Shown: positions 18,701 through 27,138 of the stretch, in pieces
Layout of the letters: the number at the start of each line of letters is the position of its first letter
Position numbering within the stretch: position 1 is the first letter of the stretch
Origin: Methanoculleus marisnigri JR1
GTDB lineage: Archaea; Halobacteriota; Methanomicrobia; Methanomicrobiales; Methanoculleaceae
Length of the DNA stretch: 64,000 bases
Direction of reading: 5' to 3'
NCBI RefSeq assembly: GCF_000015825.1
Contig: NC_009051.1
Span: forward strand, 1,606,695 to 1,670,694
Notes under the pieces: model-generated
The model's database searches: none
What the model saw: the letters and a program-made list of their open reading frames with translations, nothing else
Told to the model about the DNA's origin: nothing
Made by a program: the position numbers and the translations under genes

Positions 18701-18944
18701 CTCCCGGTTCCTCGCCGAGGTGAACGAGGTGCACGACTCCACGTTCCTGATCTTCGACGAGATCTTCGGGAGCCAGGATGAGGGACGGCGGAATAACCTT
18801 CTCCGGGCGCTCCGGACTCAGGAAGCCCACTTCCCCCAGATCCTCCTGATATCCCACATCACCGAGGTTCAGGACGAGTTCTCGACGACGCTGATGGTCG
18901 AGATGGGCACAGATCAGGCGAGCCAGGTCAGGGAGTTCGAATGA
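15771..18944 (+). CDS. rad50: DNA repair ATPase Rad50
   Basis: 1057 residues, starting with GTG 15771 inside the end of mre11. Walker A is GIVGNNGTGKSSIVSAVLFA near residue 30; two long glutamate/arginine-rich coiled-coil arms flank the zinc hook, GSCPTCHQG, whose CxxC is at residues 533-536; the C-terminal half has the ABC signature FSGGEQDDIAIALRVALSRF and Walker B TFLIFDEIFGSQDE. Rad50 dimerises through the hook and drives Mre11 on DNA ends by ATP binding. The arms are of typical archaeal length. The stop overlaps nurA by four bases (ATGA). Confidence 0.96.
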   Translation: MLLNKLWMRNFKRFRDQEIVFQDGITGIVGNNGTGKSSIVSAVLFALYGLQGTGLDGDYIVSSFAGPQDVCEVRLDFSVGGNEYAVVRKFKRRPSSTLHEANLYLNQKLLANSVQKVGEEVQRIVGMAPGDFRNTIYAGQKELLALLETRAGSRKDWFMQVLGIDYLKKDSMEHLKSIIDAREGSCRELSGRLQELDAGGVRGRLAALRTDLAGAEEEAEEALGREKAAAEELEHARTERDRLLSVRERYLHLAREEEVLAAEIERLRTECRETEGEIAEREQVQAELEGLALLADRYEALKAETTAMAEEKELADRLSLEANAAEERVREYGERRTKVEAELAALAEDEKAVAGLTREVAEWQALRDRIAAMKELQPEYDSLREDLTRMDERFAQIERRVGENRTEIEGIEEKVGRLRALEEEIGEYDALLAREEVFLRAQELARQEERCLREVDAASEEMSLLESEIAGLARQLAGMGSIEDEIESTESRKEYLTSRISACAERQEALREEIRRLAEHRAEILAAGPEGSCPTCHQGLGDHYEELVGDLAAATNSMQKTLAELEGEHARATAERESLVAVLKDLYGQRTACQRLKEQHALYSSRYEQSASVGERWRAEAEGHRAAMRALGVEGYDPEAHAALKEEIRALAEKRAAADTLRGECSRLPALQEERQQLIADVENYLSRKEELEAKISRLGFDPVIRQRLEAEAQALEPSYRAYTEAQARLARRPALEEELQGISARVNGLAERLQAIQAELIRLAFDPDRFARQSEECNRADTAHRRAFELRVRLEAVPRLIEALEAKQTLLANREAERLRVGEAVKELGFTEETVTAAEERVANCERDLAAAREQRSAVAFRINSLKMDIEKETGRLSRAADLVRHRETLTEEIGRLKLTRSLIKEYTDYLLQVVRDRIEEEAGWVLAEITDGRYGTVMLDDDFTVLVHDMGDDYPADRFSGGEQDDIAIALRVALSRFLAEVNEVHDSTFLIFDEIFGSQDEGRRNNLLRALRTQEAHFPQILLISHITEVQDEFSTTLMVEMGTDQASQVREFE

Positions 18945-19981
18945 CCGATCCGAATATCGTTTACCGGGACGCGATCCGGCGGATCGCAGGGCGGATCCGC
19001 GAGTGCGCCCCATCCGACCTTGCCGGACGGTTCGCGGCCGCCGGCGGGTTCGATGCCTCGTCCTACCGCCGCTGCCCGTCCCGGTTCGACGGGGCGGTCT
19101 GCGCGGTGGACGGGAGCAACACCGTCATCCTCGATGCAGGGAGTTTCGCCGTTGCCGCCGTCCGGGCATCGGTCAGTTCGTACGCGGATGGTTCGCGCCT
19201 CCACCACCGGACGACGCCTCTCCAGATCGTCACGGTCAACCCCGGGAAGGGGAACGAGGACTTCGACGAGATCTATCACGACTGTTTCCACTGCACCCCG
19301 AAGGTGCACCTCGACCACGACGACCCTGTCCGGAACACCGCCGTCATACGGGATACCCTTGAGTTCTGGGCGGCGACGGAGATGGCTGCGGAACTCGATG
19401 CCGGGGACCTCATCGTCCTCGACGGCACGCTCCAGGTCCGCCACGCGAGCCACGACGAGGTCGTCGAGAAACTCCTGAACCTCTGCAACCTCCGTGGCGT
19501 GCTCATCGCCGCGGTGACGAAACGGACGTCGCTCACCTGGGGCGGCGGACACCCGATCGTCCCGGCGGCAGAAGGGCTTGCACGCGACCTCGGCGTCCCC
19601 GGACCCTGGTACCTCTGCGTCTCCGCCGCCGACGGCCTGATCGACCGCCTGGAGACACACTCCTGGAAGCAGCGGGGCGAGCAGTATGTCGCCCGGCTGC
19701 ACCCGCGGGCAGAGCGGGCGTTCAAGGTGGAGATCCCCGCGTTCTACAGCGCGGAGATGGTCGAACGGGTCTTCTCGGCGCTCGCGGCCTACGCCGACGA
19801 CGGGAGGGTCACGGGCTACCCGTACCCGCTTCTCGACGCCCACCTCACCACCAAGATCGGGAAGGATGCGGTCGAGCAGGTCCGCCAGGACATCATCCGG
19901 GACATGGACCGGCTCGGCATGAGCCTTGTCGACTACACCGGCATCTTTGGTGACTATCATGACGAGTTTGACCGATATTGA
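18941..19981 (+). CDS. nurA: 5'-3' end-resection nuclease NurA
   Basis: 346 residues. The RNase H-like NurA core starts around residue 50 with VCAVDGSNTVILDAGSFAVA, where the aspartate of VDGSN is the first metal ligand. Later acidic motifs include DLIVLDGTLQVRH near residue 150 and VDYTGIFGDYHDEFDRY at the end. NurA forms a dimer that docks on the HerA hexamer, and together they extend 3' overhangs begun by Mre11-Rad50. It overlaps rad50 upstream (ATGA) and herA downstream by about 23 bases, consistent with fixed stoichiometry in one operon. Confidence 0.92.
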   Translation: MTDPNIVYRDAIRRIAGRIRECAPSDLAGRFAAAGGFDASSYRRCPSRFDGAVCAVDGSNTVILDAGSFAVAAVRASVSSYADGSRLHHRTTPLQIVTVNPGKGNEDFDEIYHDCFHCTPKVHLDHDDPVRNTAVIRDTLEFWAATEMAAELDAGDLIVLDGTLQVRHASHDEVVEKLLNLCNLRGVLIAAVTKRTSLTWGGGHPIVPAAEGLARDLGVPGPWYLCVSAADGLIDRLETHSWKQRGEQYVARLHPRAERAFKVEIPAFYSAEMVERVFSALAAYADDGRVTGYPYPLLDAHLTTKIGKDAVEQVRQDIIRDMDRLGMSLVDYTGIFGDYHDEFDRY

Positions 19982-21557
19982 CGGCGACGACGCCTCGAAA
20001 TACCGGCTGATCGGTGACCGGGTGCTCGGTTACCGGTTTGCCGTCCCCCACAATGCGGAACTCTATCTCGGGGACGTGTTGAAGATCACGGACAGTGTCA
20101 AAGGGCTGACGTTCTTTGCGAAGGTGAACGACCTCCTCCACGACTGCAACTTCTCCGACCCGAAGTGGGACACACGCCCTCATACGGAGCACTTCTACGG
20201 GATCGGGGAGAACGTCTTCATCCTCGTCGAGGCAACGCCCCTCGGGTACGTCGGGGAAGACGGCACCTTCAGGAAACCCCGGACGATCCCCGCGAAGTTC
20301 TCCCGCGTAGAACGTCCGGAGTCGCGCGATTTCGCGTTCCTCGCGCAGGTTATGGGCGAGATCGAGGTCGGCGTGATGAAGACCGGCCAGGGCGTCTTGA
20401 AGGACGTCAGGGTGGCGCTCCACGCGCAGGTGATGCGCCAGCACATGGGCGTCTTTGCGACGACCGGGATGGGGAAGAGCAACTTCATGAAGGTCTTCTG
20501 CGCCTCCTGCATGCGGGCACGCGAGTTCGGGCTCCTCATCGTCGACCCGCACGGCGAGTACGTGGCGGGAGGGCGGTCGTCGAGCGGAGAGGCCACCATG
20601 GGGCTCCTGCACTACCAGGCCGGCCGTGACGGGCTCGCGGTCTTCTCCACCCGGCCGGAGGAGAACAGGCGGAAGTACCACCTGGACCAGCTCTACCTGG
20701 ACCACGACGACTTCAGGGCGCCCGACCTCCTCCTCCTCTACGAGCACTCGCCGCCCCAGCGCGAGGTCGTGGAGATGCTCGAGAGCACGCCCGGTTCCGA
20801 CGTGATCGACTTCTTCCAGAGCACCGATTTCGCAACCTTCGACGCCGAGACCTACACCGGTCGGCACCCCCGGATTGCAAGGGACTTGAAGAACTTCTCG
20901 CCGAGCACGCTCTCGGTGATGCAACGGCGCATCACGGGCATGATGAACCGGAACAGCAGATTCCTCCGCTCGAAGGGCTCTTCAATCCCCGACATCATGA
21001 AAGCGCTCCACGAGAACAAGGTCGTCCTGATCGACATCCCGGGGATGAGCGAACAGAGCGAACTCTTCGTCCTCTCGATCATAACGCGGAAGATCATGCG
21101 CAGCCACCAGGGCGAGGAGGCCGGGGGCGAGGGGGAGCCCAGGCAGGTGCTGATCACCATCGAGGAGGCGCAGCGGGTGCTGGGCTCGGGGCTCGGGAAT
21201 ACCAGGACGTTCCGCGAGGCGGCGATGGAGGGGCGGAAGTTTGGCGTGGGGCTCTGCGTGGTCACCCAGCAGCCGAAGAACATCGACGCCCGGGTCCTTG
21301 CGCAGCTGAACACCTTCGTGGTGATGGGGCTCTCCGACCGGGGGGATCGCGACACCATCGCAAGCAGCGCAAAACAGGATCTCTCGCGCCTCGATACCGA
21401 GATTCAGACACTTGAGGCGGGAGAAGCGGTCATCAGCACCATCGGGATTCCCTTCCCGGTGAGCACCCGGATCCATCTCTTCGAGGACTACATCGAGGAT
21501 CTCAACAGAAGACCGGGGACAAAGCCGATAGACGACGGGCTTGAAAATATCTTTTAA
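19959..21557 (+). CDS. herA: Bipolar DNA helicase/translocase HerA
   Basis: 532 residues from ATG 19959, which has GGTGA six bases upstream; the frame stays open to 19926. The N-terminal HAS-barrel (residues 1-150) is followed by Walker A GVFATTGMGKSNFMKVF near 165-180, LIVDPHGEYV, Walker B QVLITIEEAQRVLG and FGVGLCVVTQQPKNIDARVL, where the arginine finger and sensor lie. It ends in a typical tail that wraps the neighbouring subunit. HerA is a hexameric FtsK/VirB4-like motor working with NurA. Last gene of the resection operon; the following 89 bases are non-coding before a convergent gene. Confidence 0.95.
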   Translation: MTSLTDIDGDDASKYRLIGDRVLGYRFAVPHNAELYLGDVLKITDSVKGLTFFAKVNDLLHDCNFSDPKWDTRPHTEHFYGIGENVFILVEATPLGYVGEDGTFRKPRTIPAKFSRVERPESRDFAFLAQVMGEIEVGVMKTGQGVLKDVRVALHAQVMRQHMGVFATTGMGKSNFMKVFCASCMRAREFGLLIVDPHGEYVAGGRSSSGEATMGLLHYQAGRDGLAVFSTRPEENRRKYHLDQLYLDHDDFRAPDLLLLYEHSPPQREVVEMLESTPGSDVIDFFQSTDFATFDAETYTGRHPRIARDLKNFSPSTLSVMQRRITGMMNRNSRFLRSKGSSIPDIMKALHENKVVLIDIPGMSEQSELFVLSIITRKIMRSHQGEEAGGEGEPRQVLITIEEAQRVLGSGLGNTRTFREAAMEGRKFGVGLCVVTQQPKNIDARVLAQLNTFVVMGLSDRGDRDTIASSAKQDLSRLDTEIQTLEAGEAVISTIGIPFPVSTRIHLFEDYIEDLNRRPGTKPIDDGLENIF

Positions 21558-21646
21558 CGGCAACGCACGAAGGAAATTCGGGCAGGAAACCTTACCGTTT
21601 CCGCCGTCCCTTCACTGAATTGCTTGGCGCCCTCCGGGCGTCAGAA

Positions 21647-22150
21647 TTACTGATCGTTCTTGATTTTCCGTATGGAGACGCAGTTGACGACCGCATCTCC
21701 GGTCATGATGTAGCGTTTGACGACGGTTCCGAGCACCTCGACCACATCCCCCTTCTGCACGTCTTCTGCCGGCGAGGTGAACATCTTGACCGATATCTCA
21801 CCTGTCCGGTCGGCGACGAGGTACTGTGGCCGGTTGAGGAACTGGATGTAGACCCGCTCGACGACACCCTTTATGCGCACCGGTTCGCCGAGTTTATTCA
21901 AATTGATCTCCCGTATCCGGGCGTTCTTTGCTTCCGCTTCATACATCGGTACCAGCGACGCGTACTGCTTCTGACTCATGTAGTTGAGTGCCATGGGTAT
22001 GAGAAGCAGCATGACCGCCGACGGAACCGCCCAATACAGCGCGTATACATTCCCGGTTGTGAAGACATACGCGGCGATCAGGGCAATAAAAAAGAGGAAG
22101 ACGACCACGGTAACGGCCGTCACCCTCACTTTGACATCTCCGATTTGCAT
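21647..22150 (-). CDS. Membrane-anchored OB-fold protein
   Basis: 167 residues from ATG 22150 (an in-frame TTG at 22156 is less likely). Two hydrophobic spans, VTVVVFLFFIALIAAYVF and ALYWAVPSAVMLLLIPMAL, cover residues 12-55, leaving a soluble C-terminal domain of about 110 residues. That domain reads GEPVRIKGVVERVYIQFLNR, YLVADRTGEISVKMF and KGDVVEVLGTVVKRYI, a tRNA_anti-like OB-fold barrel with the DxTG turn. Such anchored OB domains occur in methanogens without known function. It starts 12 bases after the fdhC stop on the same strand, so it could share that transcript. Confidence 0.62.
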   Translation of the reverse strand: MQIGDVKVRVTAVTVVVFLFFIALIAAYVFTTGNVYALYWAVPSAVMLLLIPMALNYMSQKQYASLVPMYEAEAKNARIREINLNKLGEPVRIKGVVERVYIQFLNRPQYLVADRTGEISVKMFTSPAEDVQKGDVVEVLGTVVKRYIMTGDAVVNCVSIRKIKNDQ

Positions 22151-22162
22151 CGTCAATCAGGT

Positions 22163-23035
22163 TTACTTAAGGGCTGCAATTTCCTTTCTGAACGCGACCC
22201 AGTAGAGAACACCGACGAAGAACAGACCGCCGACGATGTTGCCGAGTGTGACCGGGATGATGTTGTTGGTCCACATGGTCACCCAGTTCAGCGTATCGAC
22301 TGCCTTTGTGGGGTCGATGCCCGTGCAGAAGATGCCTGCGGGGATGAAGTACATGTTCGCAACGCTGTGCTCGAACCCGCTGGCAACGAAAGCGAAGATC
22401 GGGAACCAGATACCGACGATCTTGCCGATCGCGTCATCGGCGCAGATACCGAGCAGGACAGCAAGGTTGACGAGCCAGTTACAGGCGATTCCCTTGAGGA
22501 AGACCGACCACAACGCCGCAGCGCCGACGTAACCCGTCTTTGCGGTCGCTATGCTTACTGCTCTCGCGCCGAACGCCGTGAGCGTCGCGGCTCCTGTGGC
22601 GTCGAAGCTGGCATACGGGCCGTATGCCACGATATACGCGAAGATAATCGACCCAACTAGGTTGCCGATATATACCCAGAGCCAGAGGTTGAGCACGCTT
22701 GCCCAGCTGACCTTGTGGACGAACGCTGCCATGGGGGCGAGCATCGCGTCGCCGGTGAAGAGCTCGGCACCGGTCATGATCGTGATGATAAGCCCAACAG
22801 GGAAGACAGCACCCAGAATGAGCTGGGAGACACCGGGACTCGCGGCACCAAACCGCATCGCAACGTCGGTTGCCTGGATACCGGTCGAACAGATCGTTGC
22901 CAGGGCTGCGCCCATCGCGATGAACGCTCCGGACAGGATACCACGCAGGAACATGTTCCAGGCAGGCAGTCCGACCTTGTACTTCCCGGCATCACCTGCT
23001 TTTGCTACGATAGCAACTGGAGGATGGAATACCAT
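22163..23035 (-). CDS. fdhC: Formate/nitrite-family transporter FdhC
   Basis: 290 residues with six membrane spans of the FNT fold. Conserved helix segments include RGILSGAFIAMGAALATICS near residue 35, GAELFTGDAMLAPMAAFVHK (the LFTGD/N motif), and LKGIACNWLVNLAVLLGI, which holds the K-x3-N-W-L-V signature. FdhC pentamers carry formate across the membrane. The ATG at 23035 is preceded by GAGAGGTG at good spacing. It lies about 2.8 kb from fdhB-fdhA, with a divergent ClC gene between, so formate uptake and oxidation are neighbours but not one operon here. Confidence 0.94.
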   Translation of the reverse strand: MVFHPPVAIVAKAGDAGKYKVGLPAWNMFLRGILSGAFIAMGAALATICSTGIQATDVAMRFGAASPGVSQLILGAVFPVGLIITIMTGAELFTGDAMLAPMAAFVHKVSWASVLNLWLWVYIGNLVGSIIFAYIVAYGPYASFDATGAATLTAFGARAVSIATAKTGYVGAAALWSVFLKGIACNWLVNLAVLLGICADDAIGKIVGIWFPIFAFVASGFEHSVANMYFIPAGIFCTGIDPTKAVDTLNWVTMWTNNIIPVTLGNIVGGLFFVGVLYWVAFRKEIAALK

Positions 23036-23969
23036 TTTTCATACACCTCTCTAAACGTCCTACCTATACCATCAAGTAATTCGAATGGATAGGTCTAGTT
23101 AATCAGTAATTTAAGAGTGCTATTAATAGGTTTCGAAATGATCGCTGTGCGCGGCGAAGATAACCAAAATTCAGGCGTTTATCCACGCTTTAAGTTAATT
23201 CCAGTCGTTAAACACTAAATATCAATAAACGATGCTTTTACTATTACATACGCGCCCACGCGGAATATATGGGGTTTGAAGCGAGTTTTTGGGCAGGTGT
23301 GCAGAGGCGGGCGCGCAGATCCCGCATTTTCCACGCGTGTTTATGCCGGGGTACCGGACGTGCGGCAAAATCGCCATAGATGTATGCGCGTCGGGATATG
23401 CTTCAAGAATGGGCGTGGAAATGGATTTTAAAGCGTTTTTTTGAGAAAATAGTTTATTTATCCGGTTTAACAGGCCACCCCTCTCCGGATCGTGCTTCCT
23501 TTTGAACAGCTCTGAAGATGCCGCGGCACCCATCCCCACCCGTGTGTGCGCTCCGTCTCTCCGGGGTCTGTCCCGATAGCCGCCACCGGGAATGGCGGAC
23601 ACGGGATCTTGTACTGACAGCCCTCAAGAACGGGACGAGCATCTGCCTCTCCCGGAGATGGGTACCTCCGATTATCCATCCGATGTCACGCTTCTCCCGG
23701 CGATACGGATATACCGGGCCTCCGCCGATTGTGGGTGCAGTCTGGGACCCCTCGCCCCGGACATCGCGTCTTATAGGGTCACTGTCGGGCTTCTGGTGGC
23801 AACCGGTACCCGGACACCCTCGCGGGAGGCCATCGGGCTGTCCGGGAGCGATGCCGATGAAGCAGGCGCACCGGGAAATCCGGCGGACGCACATAACGCT
23901 TTCCCATATACTATCGCACTAAGTCAATCAAATCACATAAATGTTGGGCTAACGTATTCACTGTATTCC
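23036..23969. other. Long divergent intergenic region between fdhC and the ClC gene
   Basis: About 930 bases without a convincing gene. The part next to fdhC (about 23060-23260) is AT-rich and on the minus strand has several TATA-like stretches, including one around 23120-23130 (CCTATTAATAG), fitting a regulated fdhC promoter with a leader. The part from 23460 to 23900 is GC-richer and unassigned. Before the ClC start, CCATATACTATCG at about 23909-23921 could be its TATA box. The frame of the ClC gene is open upstream to 23592, but those residues are not transporter-like. Confidence 0.5.
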
Positions 23970-25856
23970 ATGCAGGTCGAGGAAACCGTCACTCCCTACA
24001 GGAGAGTTATACTTATCGCCGTCATCGTCGGGCTCATTGCCGGCCTCGGCGCTCTGTTCTTTTTCGAAGGGTTGAAACTGGGAACTGCATTCTTCATGGA
24101 AGGGATCGTAGGGTTTCAAATCCCTAAGGAAGGGCAGAACCTCCAGGATATTGCTCAATGGGCTCCTCCCGATAACCTCTGGATGATCCTCCCCGTCATC
24201 TGTTTCGGAGGGCTTCTCTCCGGTCTCCTGGTCTACACCTTCGCCCCGGAGGCGGAGGGGCACGGGACGGATGCAGCAATAAAGGCGTTTCATGGAGAGG
24301 GACGGGTACGCTGGCGCGTTCCCCTCGTCAAAGCAGTCACCGCCGTCCTGACCATCTCGACGGGAGGAAGCGCGGGGCGTGAAGGGCCGACCGCACAGAT
24401 GTCGGCCGGCTTCGGCTCGATCGCCGCCGATCTTCTGGGCCTCTCCGCACGTGAGCGGAGGCTTGCTATCGCCACCGGTGTCGGCGCCGGAATCGGCACG
24501 ATCTTTATGGCGCCTCTCGGGGGGGCGATCCTCGCTGCGGAGATCCTCTACAGGCAGGATTTCGAGACCGAAGCGATCGTTCCTGCGTTTCTGGCTTCTG
24601 TCATCGGTTACGCCATCTTCGGCCTGGTTGAAGGCTTTGAACCAGTCTTCGGCCCCGGGGTGACTTCCTGGAACGTTTCCCAGATCCCGTTCTTCATCCT
24701 CCTCGGCGTGGTCTCGACTGCAATAGGTCTGATCTACATAAACACATTCTATGGGACAAACAGGATTTTCAAAAAGGTATTCAGCCGCCTGAAGATCCCG
24801 AATCATTTCAAACCCCTCGCCGGGGCATTCCTCACCGGCACGTTCGTCCTCGCTCTTGCCGCCCTCTCTCCCGAAGCGGCAATCGTCGGGCTCGGGAGCC
24901 TCGGTACCGGATACGGCTTTGCGCAACTCGCGCTCTATAACATGCTCCCTGTCGGGGTGCTGCTCTTCCTCCCGTTTGCAAAGATCCTGACTACGTCGCT
25001 CACCATCGGTTCCGGGGGGAGCGGCGGCGTCTTTGCACCGGGGCTGGTGATCGGGGGGGCGACGGGAGGCGCCTTCGGTTCCCTGCTGCACCTCGCCCTT
25101 CCTGGGATCATACCCGCCGAATCAGTGCCGGTCTTCTTCATCGTCGGGATGATCGCTCTCTTCGGTGCGATCTCCCATGCACCCATCGCGGTCATGATCA
25201 TGGTCGTGGAGATGACCGGCGACTTCTCCCTGCTCGTGCCGGCGATGGGCGCCGTATCTGTGGCGGTCATTCTCATCGGCCAGTCCACCATCTTCCGCGA
25301 ACAGGTGTTGAACCGTTCACAGTCGCCCGCTCACCGCGACGAGTATATGATTGAGATCCTTCAGGATATTCACGTGGGCGATGTTATGGTGCCCCGTGAC
25401 CGGATTGTGGCCGTTTCGCCCGATGATACCGCCGGACGGGTGCTTCACCTGATTGACAGGACGCTGCACACCGGATTTCCGGTGCTCGATAAGAAAGGGA
25501 GCCTCGTCGGCATGATCGCTCTCGACGATGTCAGAGACAACCGGATAAATGGCGAACATGACGAGCTGGTGGAGGATGCCATGAGTTCACGTGTATTCAC
25601 CGTGCATCACGCCTGTACGCTCCGCGAGGCCCTGGATCTGATGACCGAGCGCGACATTCATCACCTGCCCGTCGTCCCGGCAGACGACCCAAGAGAACTC
25701 TCCGGGTTCATCACCCGGACGGATATTATGAAGGCCTATACCCAGAAGGCATCGCGGTCGGCAGGAAGGCGCCACCGTACCGGTTCCGTTACCCTGATCG
25801 AATCGGATACGGCAGCAGGAAAGAGTTCCGGCGGCAAAAAAAGGACGGAGGGTTGA
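23970..25856 (+). CDS. ClC-family chloride channel/antiporter with C-terminal CBS pair
   Basis: 628 residues from ATG 23970, which begins MQVEETVTPYRRVILIAVIV immediately before the first membrane span. ClC signatures are in place: EGHGTDAAIKAFH (position of GSGIP), GGSAGREGPTAQMSAG with the gating glutamate E139, APLGGAILAAEILYRQDFE, and GSGGSGGVFAPGLVIGGATG (GxFxP). Two CBS domains follow from about residue 455 to 600 and may sense adenine nucleotides. It moves chloride, probably coupled to protons since the gating glutamate is kept. It is divergent from fdhC and convergent with fdhB. Confidence 0.93.
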   Translation: MQVEETVTPYRRVILIAVIVGLIAGLGALFFFEGLKLGTAFFMEGIVGFQIPKEGQNLQDIAQWAPPDNLWMILPVICFGGLLSGLLVYTFAPEAEGHGTDAAIKAFHGEGRVRWRVPLVKAVTAVLTISTGGSAGREGPTAQMSAGFGSIAADLLGLSARERRLAIATGVGAGIGTIFMAPLGGAILAAEILYRQDFETEAIVPAFLASVIGYAIFGLVEGFEPVFGPGVTSWNVSQIPFFILLGVVSTAIGLIYINTFYGTNRIFKKVFSRLKIPNHFKPLAGAFLTGTFVLALAALSPEAAIVGLGSLGTGYGFAQLALYNMLPVGVLLFLPFAKILTTSLTIGSGGSGGVFAPGLVIGGATGGAFGSLLHLALPGIIPAESVPVFFIVGMIALFGAISHAPIAVMIMVVEMTGDFSLLVPAMGAVSVAVILIGQSTIFREQVLNRSQSPAHRDEYMIEILQDIHVGDVMVPRDRIVAVSPDDTAGRVLHLIDRTLHTGFPVLDKKGSLVGMIALDDVRDNRINGEHDELVEDAMSSRVFTVHHACTLREALDLMTERDIHHLPVVPADDPRELSGFITRTDIMKAYTQKASRSAGRRHRTGSVTLIESDTAAGKSSGGKKRTEG

Positions 25857-25870
25857 GATTTCAGCCCGGG

Positions 25871-27136
25871 TCATCTGAAGATGTCGAAGATCTGGTCGCT
25901 TCCCGTCGCCTCGAGGCGCTTTCTCTCCGCGCTCTCCTCGACCAGAGCCAGCACCGGCGGGGTCATGTCCTCGCCCGGGTGGAACCCGAAGAGTTCCTCG
26001 AGATCGGTCTGGATGGCGTGCATGAAGACCGAGTTCGAGATCTCCACGGGGCAGAGTTCCTCGCACTGGCCGCAGTTGACGCAGGAGTCGGAGATGTGCG
26101 CGAACCGGATGAGGTGGAACATGAACGGCGGCGGGATCACGCCGGGTTCGACCAGGTAGTCTTTCCTCGTGCTGCACTCGACGCAGTAGCAGATCGGGCA
26201 GTTCTCGATGCAGGAGTAGCACTTGATGCACCGGCTCGTCTGCTCCCTGATCTTGTTCAGGCGTTCCGTTCCCTCGCCGAGCGCCCCGAAGTAGCGTGCC
26301 CGCCATTTGTCGCCGAGTTTCAGCATCGCGTTCTCGACCTTGCCGCGGATATCGATTCCTTTCGGGTTCGCGGGCTCGGTGGCGACCGCCCCGGTCTTCA
26401 CGGCAGCGTTGAGGAGGTTTGCGCCCTTCTCGGAACAGACCTCGACGAAGGTGGCGTTCCCGGCTTTCTCCCCGATGACGCCCCAGTTGCCGCAGGCGAG
26501 ATCCGCCTGGCGCGGGATCTTGATCTTGCACCGGCGGCAGTTGCTCCGGCGGCCGAGGCCCGGGTCCCCGAGGAGATCCTCCGCCCCCTCTTCGAGTTCG
26601 TCGATCGAGACGGAGGCGTGCTCGCCGTCTTTTGTGACGACGATGAACTTTCCTTTGTCGATCTCTTCCTTGACGACCGAATCGGGGTCAAGGCCGAGTT
26701 TCTCCCGAACGATGATCCGGGCCGTCTCCGGCCGGATGGTGCCGCCGCAGTTGAGGCCGATGATGATGATGTTGTCCAGGTTGACCTGGTTGCGCTTCGC
26801 CATCTCGTAGATTGCCTTGACGTCGCAGCCTTTAAGGACGGTTGCGATCCGCATATTCGGCTCGGTGGCAAGAAGGCACCGCCGCATCTGTTTGGGGAGG
26901 AGCAGGGTGCCGCAGTGAAGCGACCCGGCAATCCCCCCGATCTCGGCGGGGTCGGTGATGAGGGCCGGCAGCGCATCGTAGACGTCCGCGCCTTTCCTGA
27001 CCGCAAAGACCGCGTCGACCATGCCGCTCTCGAGGGCGTGACGCAGCAGCGCGGTGACGGCTCCGCCGGTCTCCGCCTTCTCGCGAAGTTCGTCGTCCAT
27101 CGTCCACGCATAGAGTAAATCGCCTTTTCCTGCCAT
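25871..27136 (-). CDS. fdhB: F420-reducing formate dehydrogenase, beta subunit
   Basis: 421 residues. The N-terminal half is the FrhB/FdhB F420- and FAD-binding domain: ETGGAVTALLRHALESGMVD, AGSLHCGTLLLPKQMRR, FIVVTKDGEHASVSIDELEE. The C-terminal part has ferredoxin-type clusters: CIKCYSCIENCPICYC near residue 288 and CVNCGQCEELCPVEISNSVF near 345. It passes electrons from the FdhA active site to coenzyme F420 in the cytoplasm. It follows fdhA with two bases between, so the two are one transcript. It ends 14 bases from the convergent ClC stop. Confidence 0.95.
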   Translation of the reverse strand: MAGKGDLLYAWTMDDELREKAETGGAVTALLRHALESGMVDAVFAVRKGADVYDALPALITDPAEIGGIAGSLHCGTLLLPKQMRRCLLATEPNMRIATVLKGCDVKAIYEMAKRNQVNLDNIIIIGLNCGGTIRPETARIIVREKLGLDPDSVVKEEIDKGKFIVVTKDGEHASVSIDELEEGAEDLLGDPGLGRRSNCRRCKIKIPRQADLACGNWGVIGEKAGNATFVEVCSEKGANLLNAAVKTGAVATEPANPKGIDIRGKVENAMLKLGDKWRARYFGALGEGTERLNKIREQTSRCIKCYSCIENCPICYCVECSTRKDYLVEPGVIPPPFMFHLIRFAHISDSCVNCGQCEELCPVEISNSVFMHAIQTDLEELFGFHPGEDMTPPVLALVEESAERKRLEATGSDQIFDIFR

Positions 27137-27138
27137 CT

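Noticed and set aside
17556-19013. 485-codon minus-strand frame inside rad50
   Set aside because: Mirror of the rad50 coiled-coil codons; no motif and it would run through the whole Rad50 ATPase region.
23592-23969. 126-residue N-terminal extension of the ClC transporter
   Set aside because: Residues are not transporter-like; the family starts at the first membrane span after ATG 23970, which has a TATA-like element at fitting distance.
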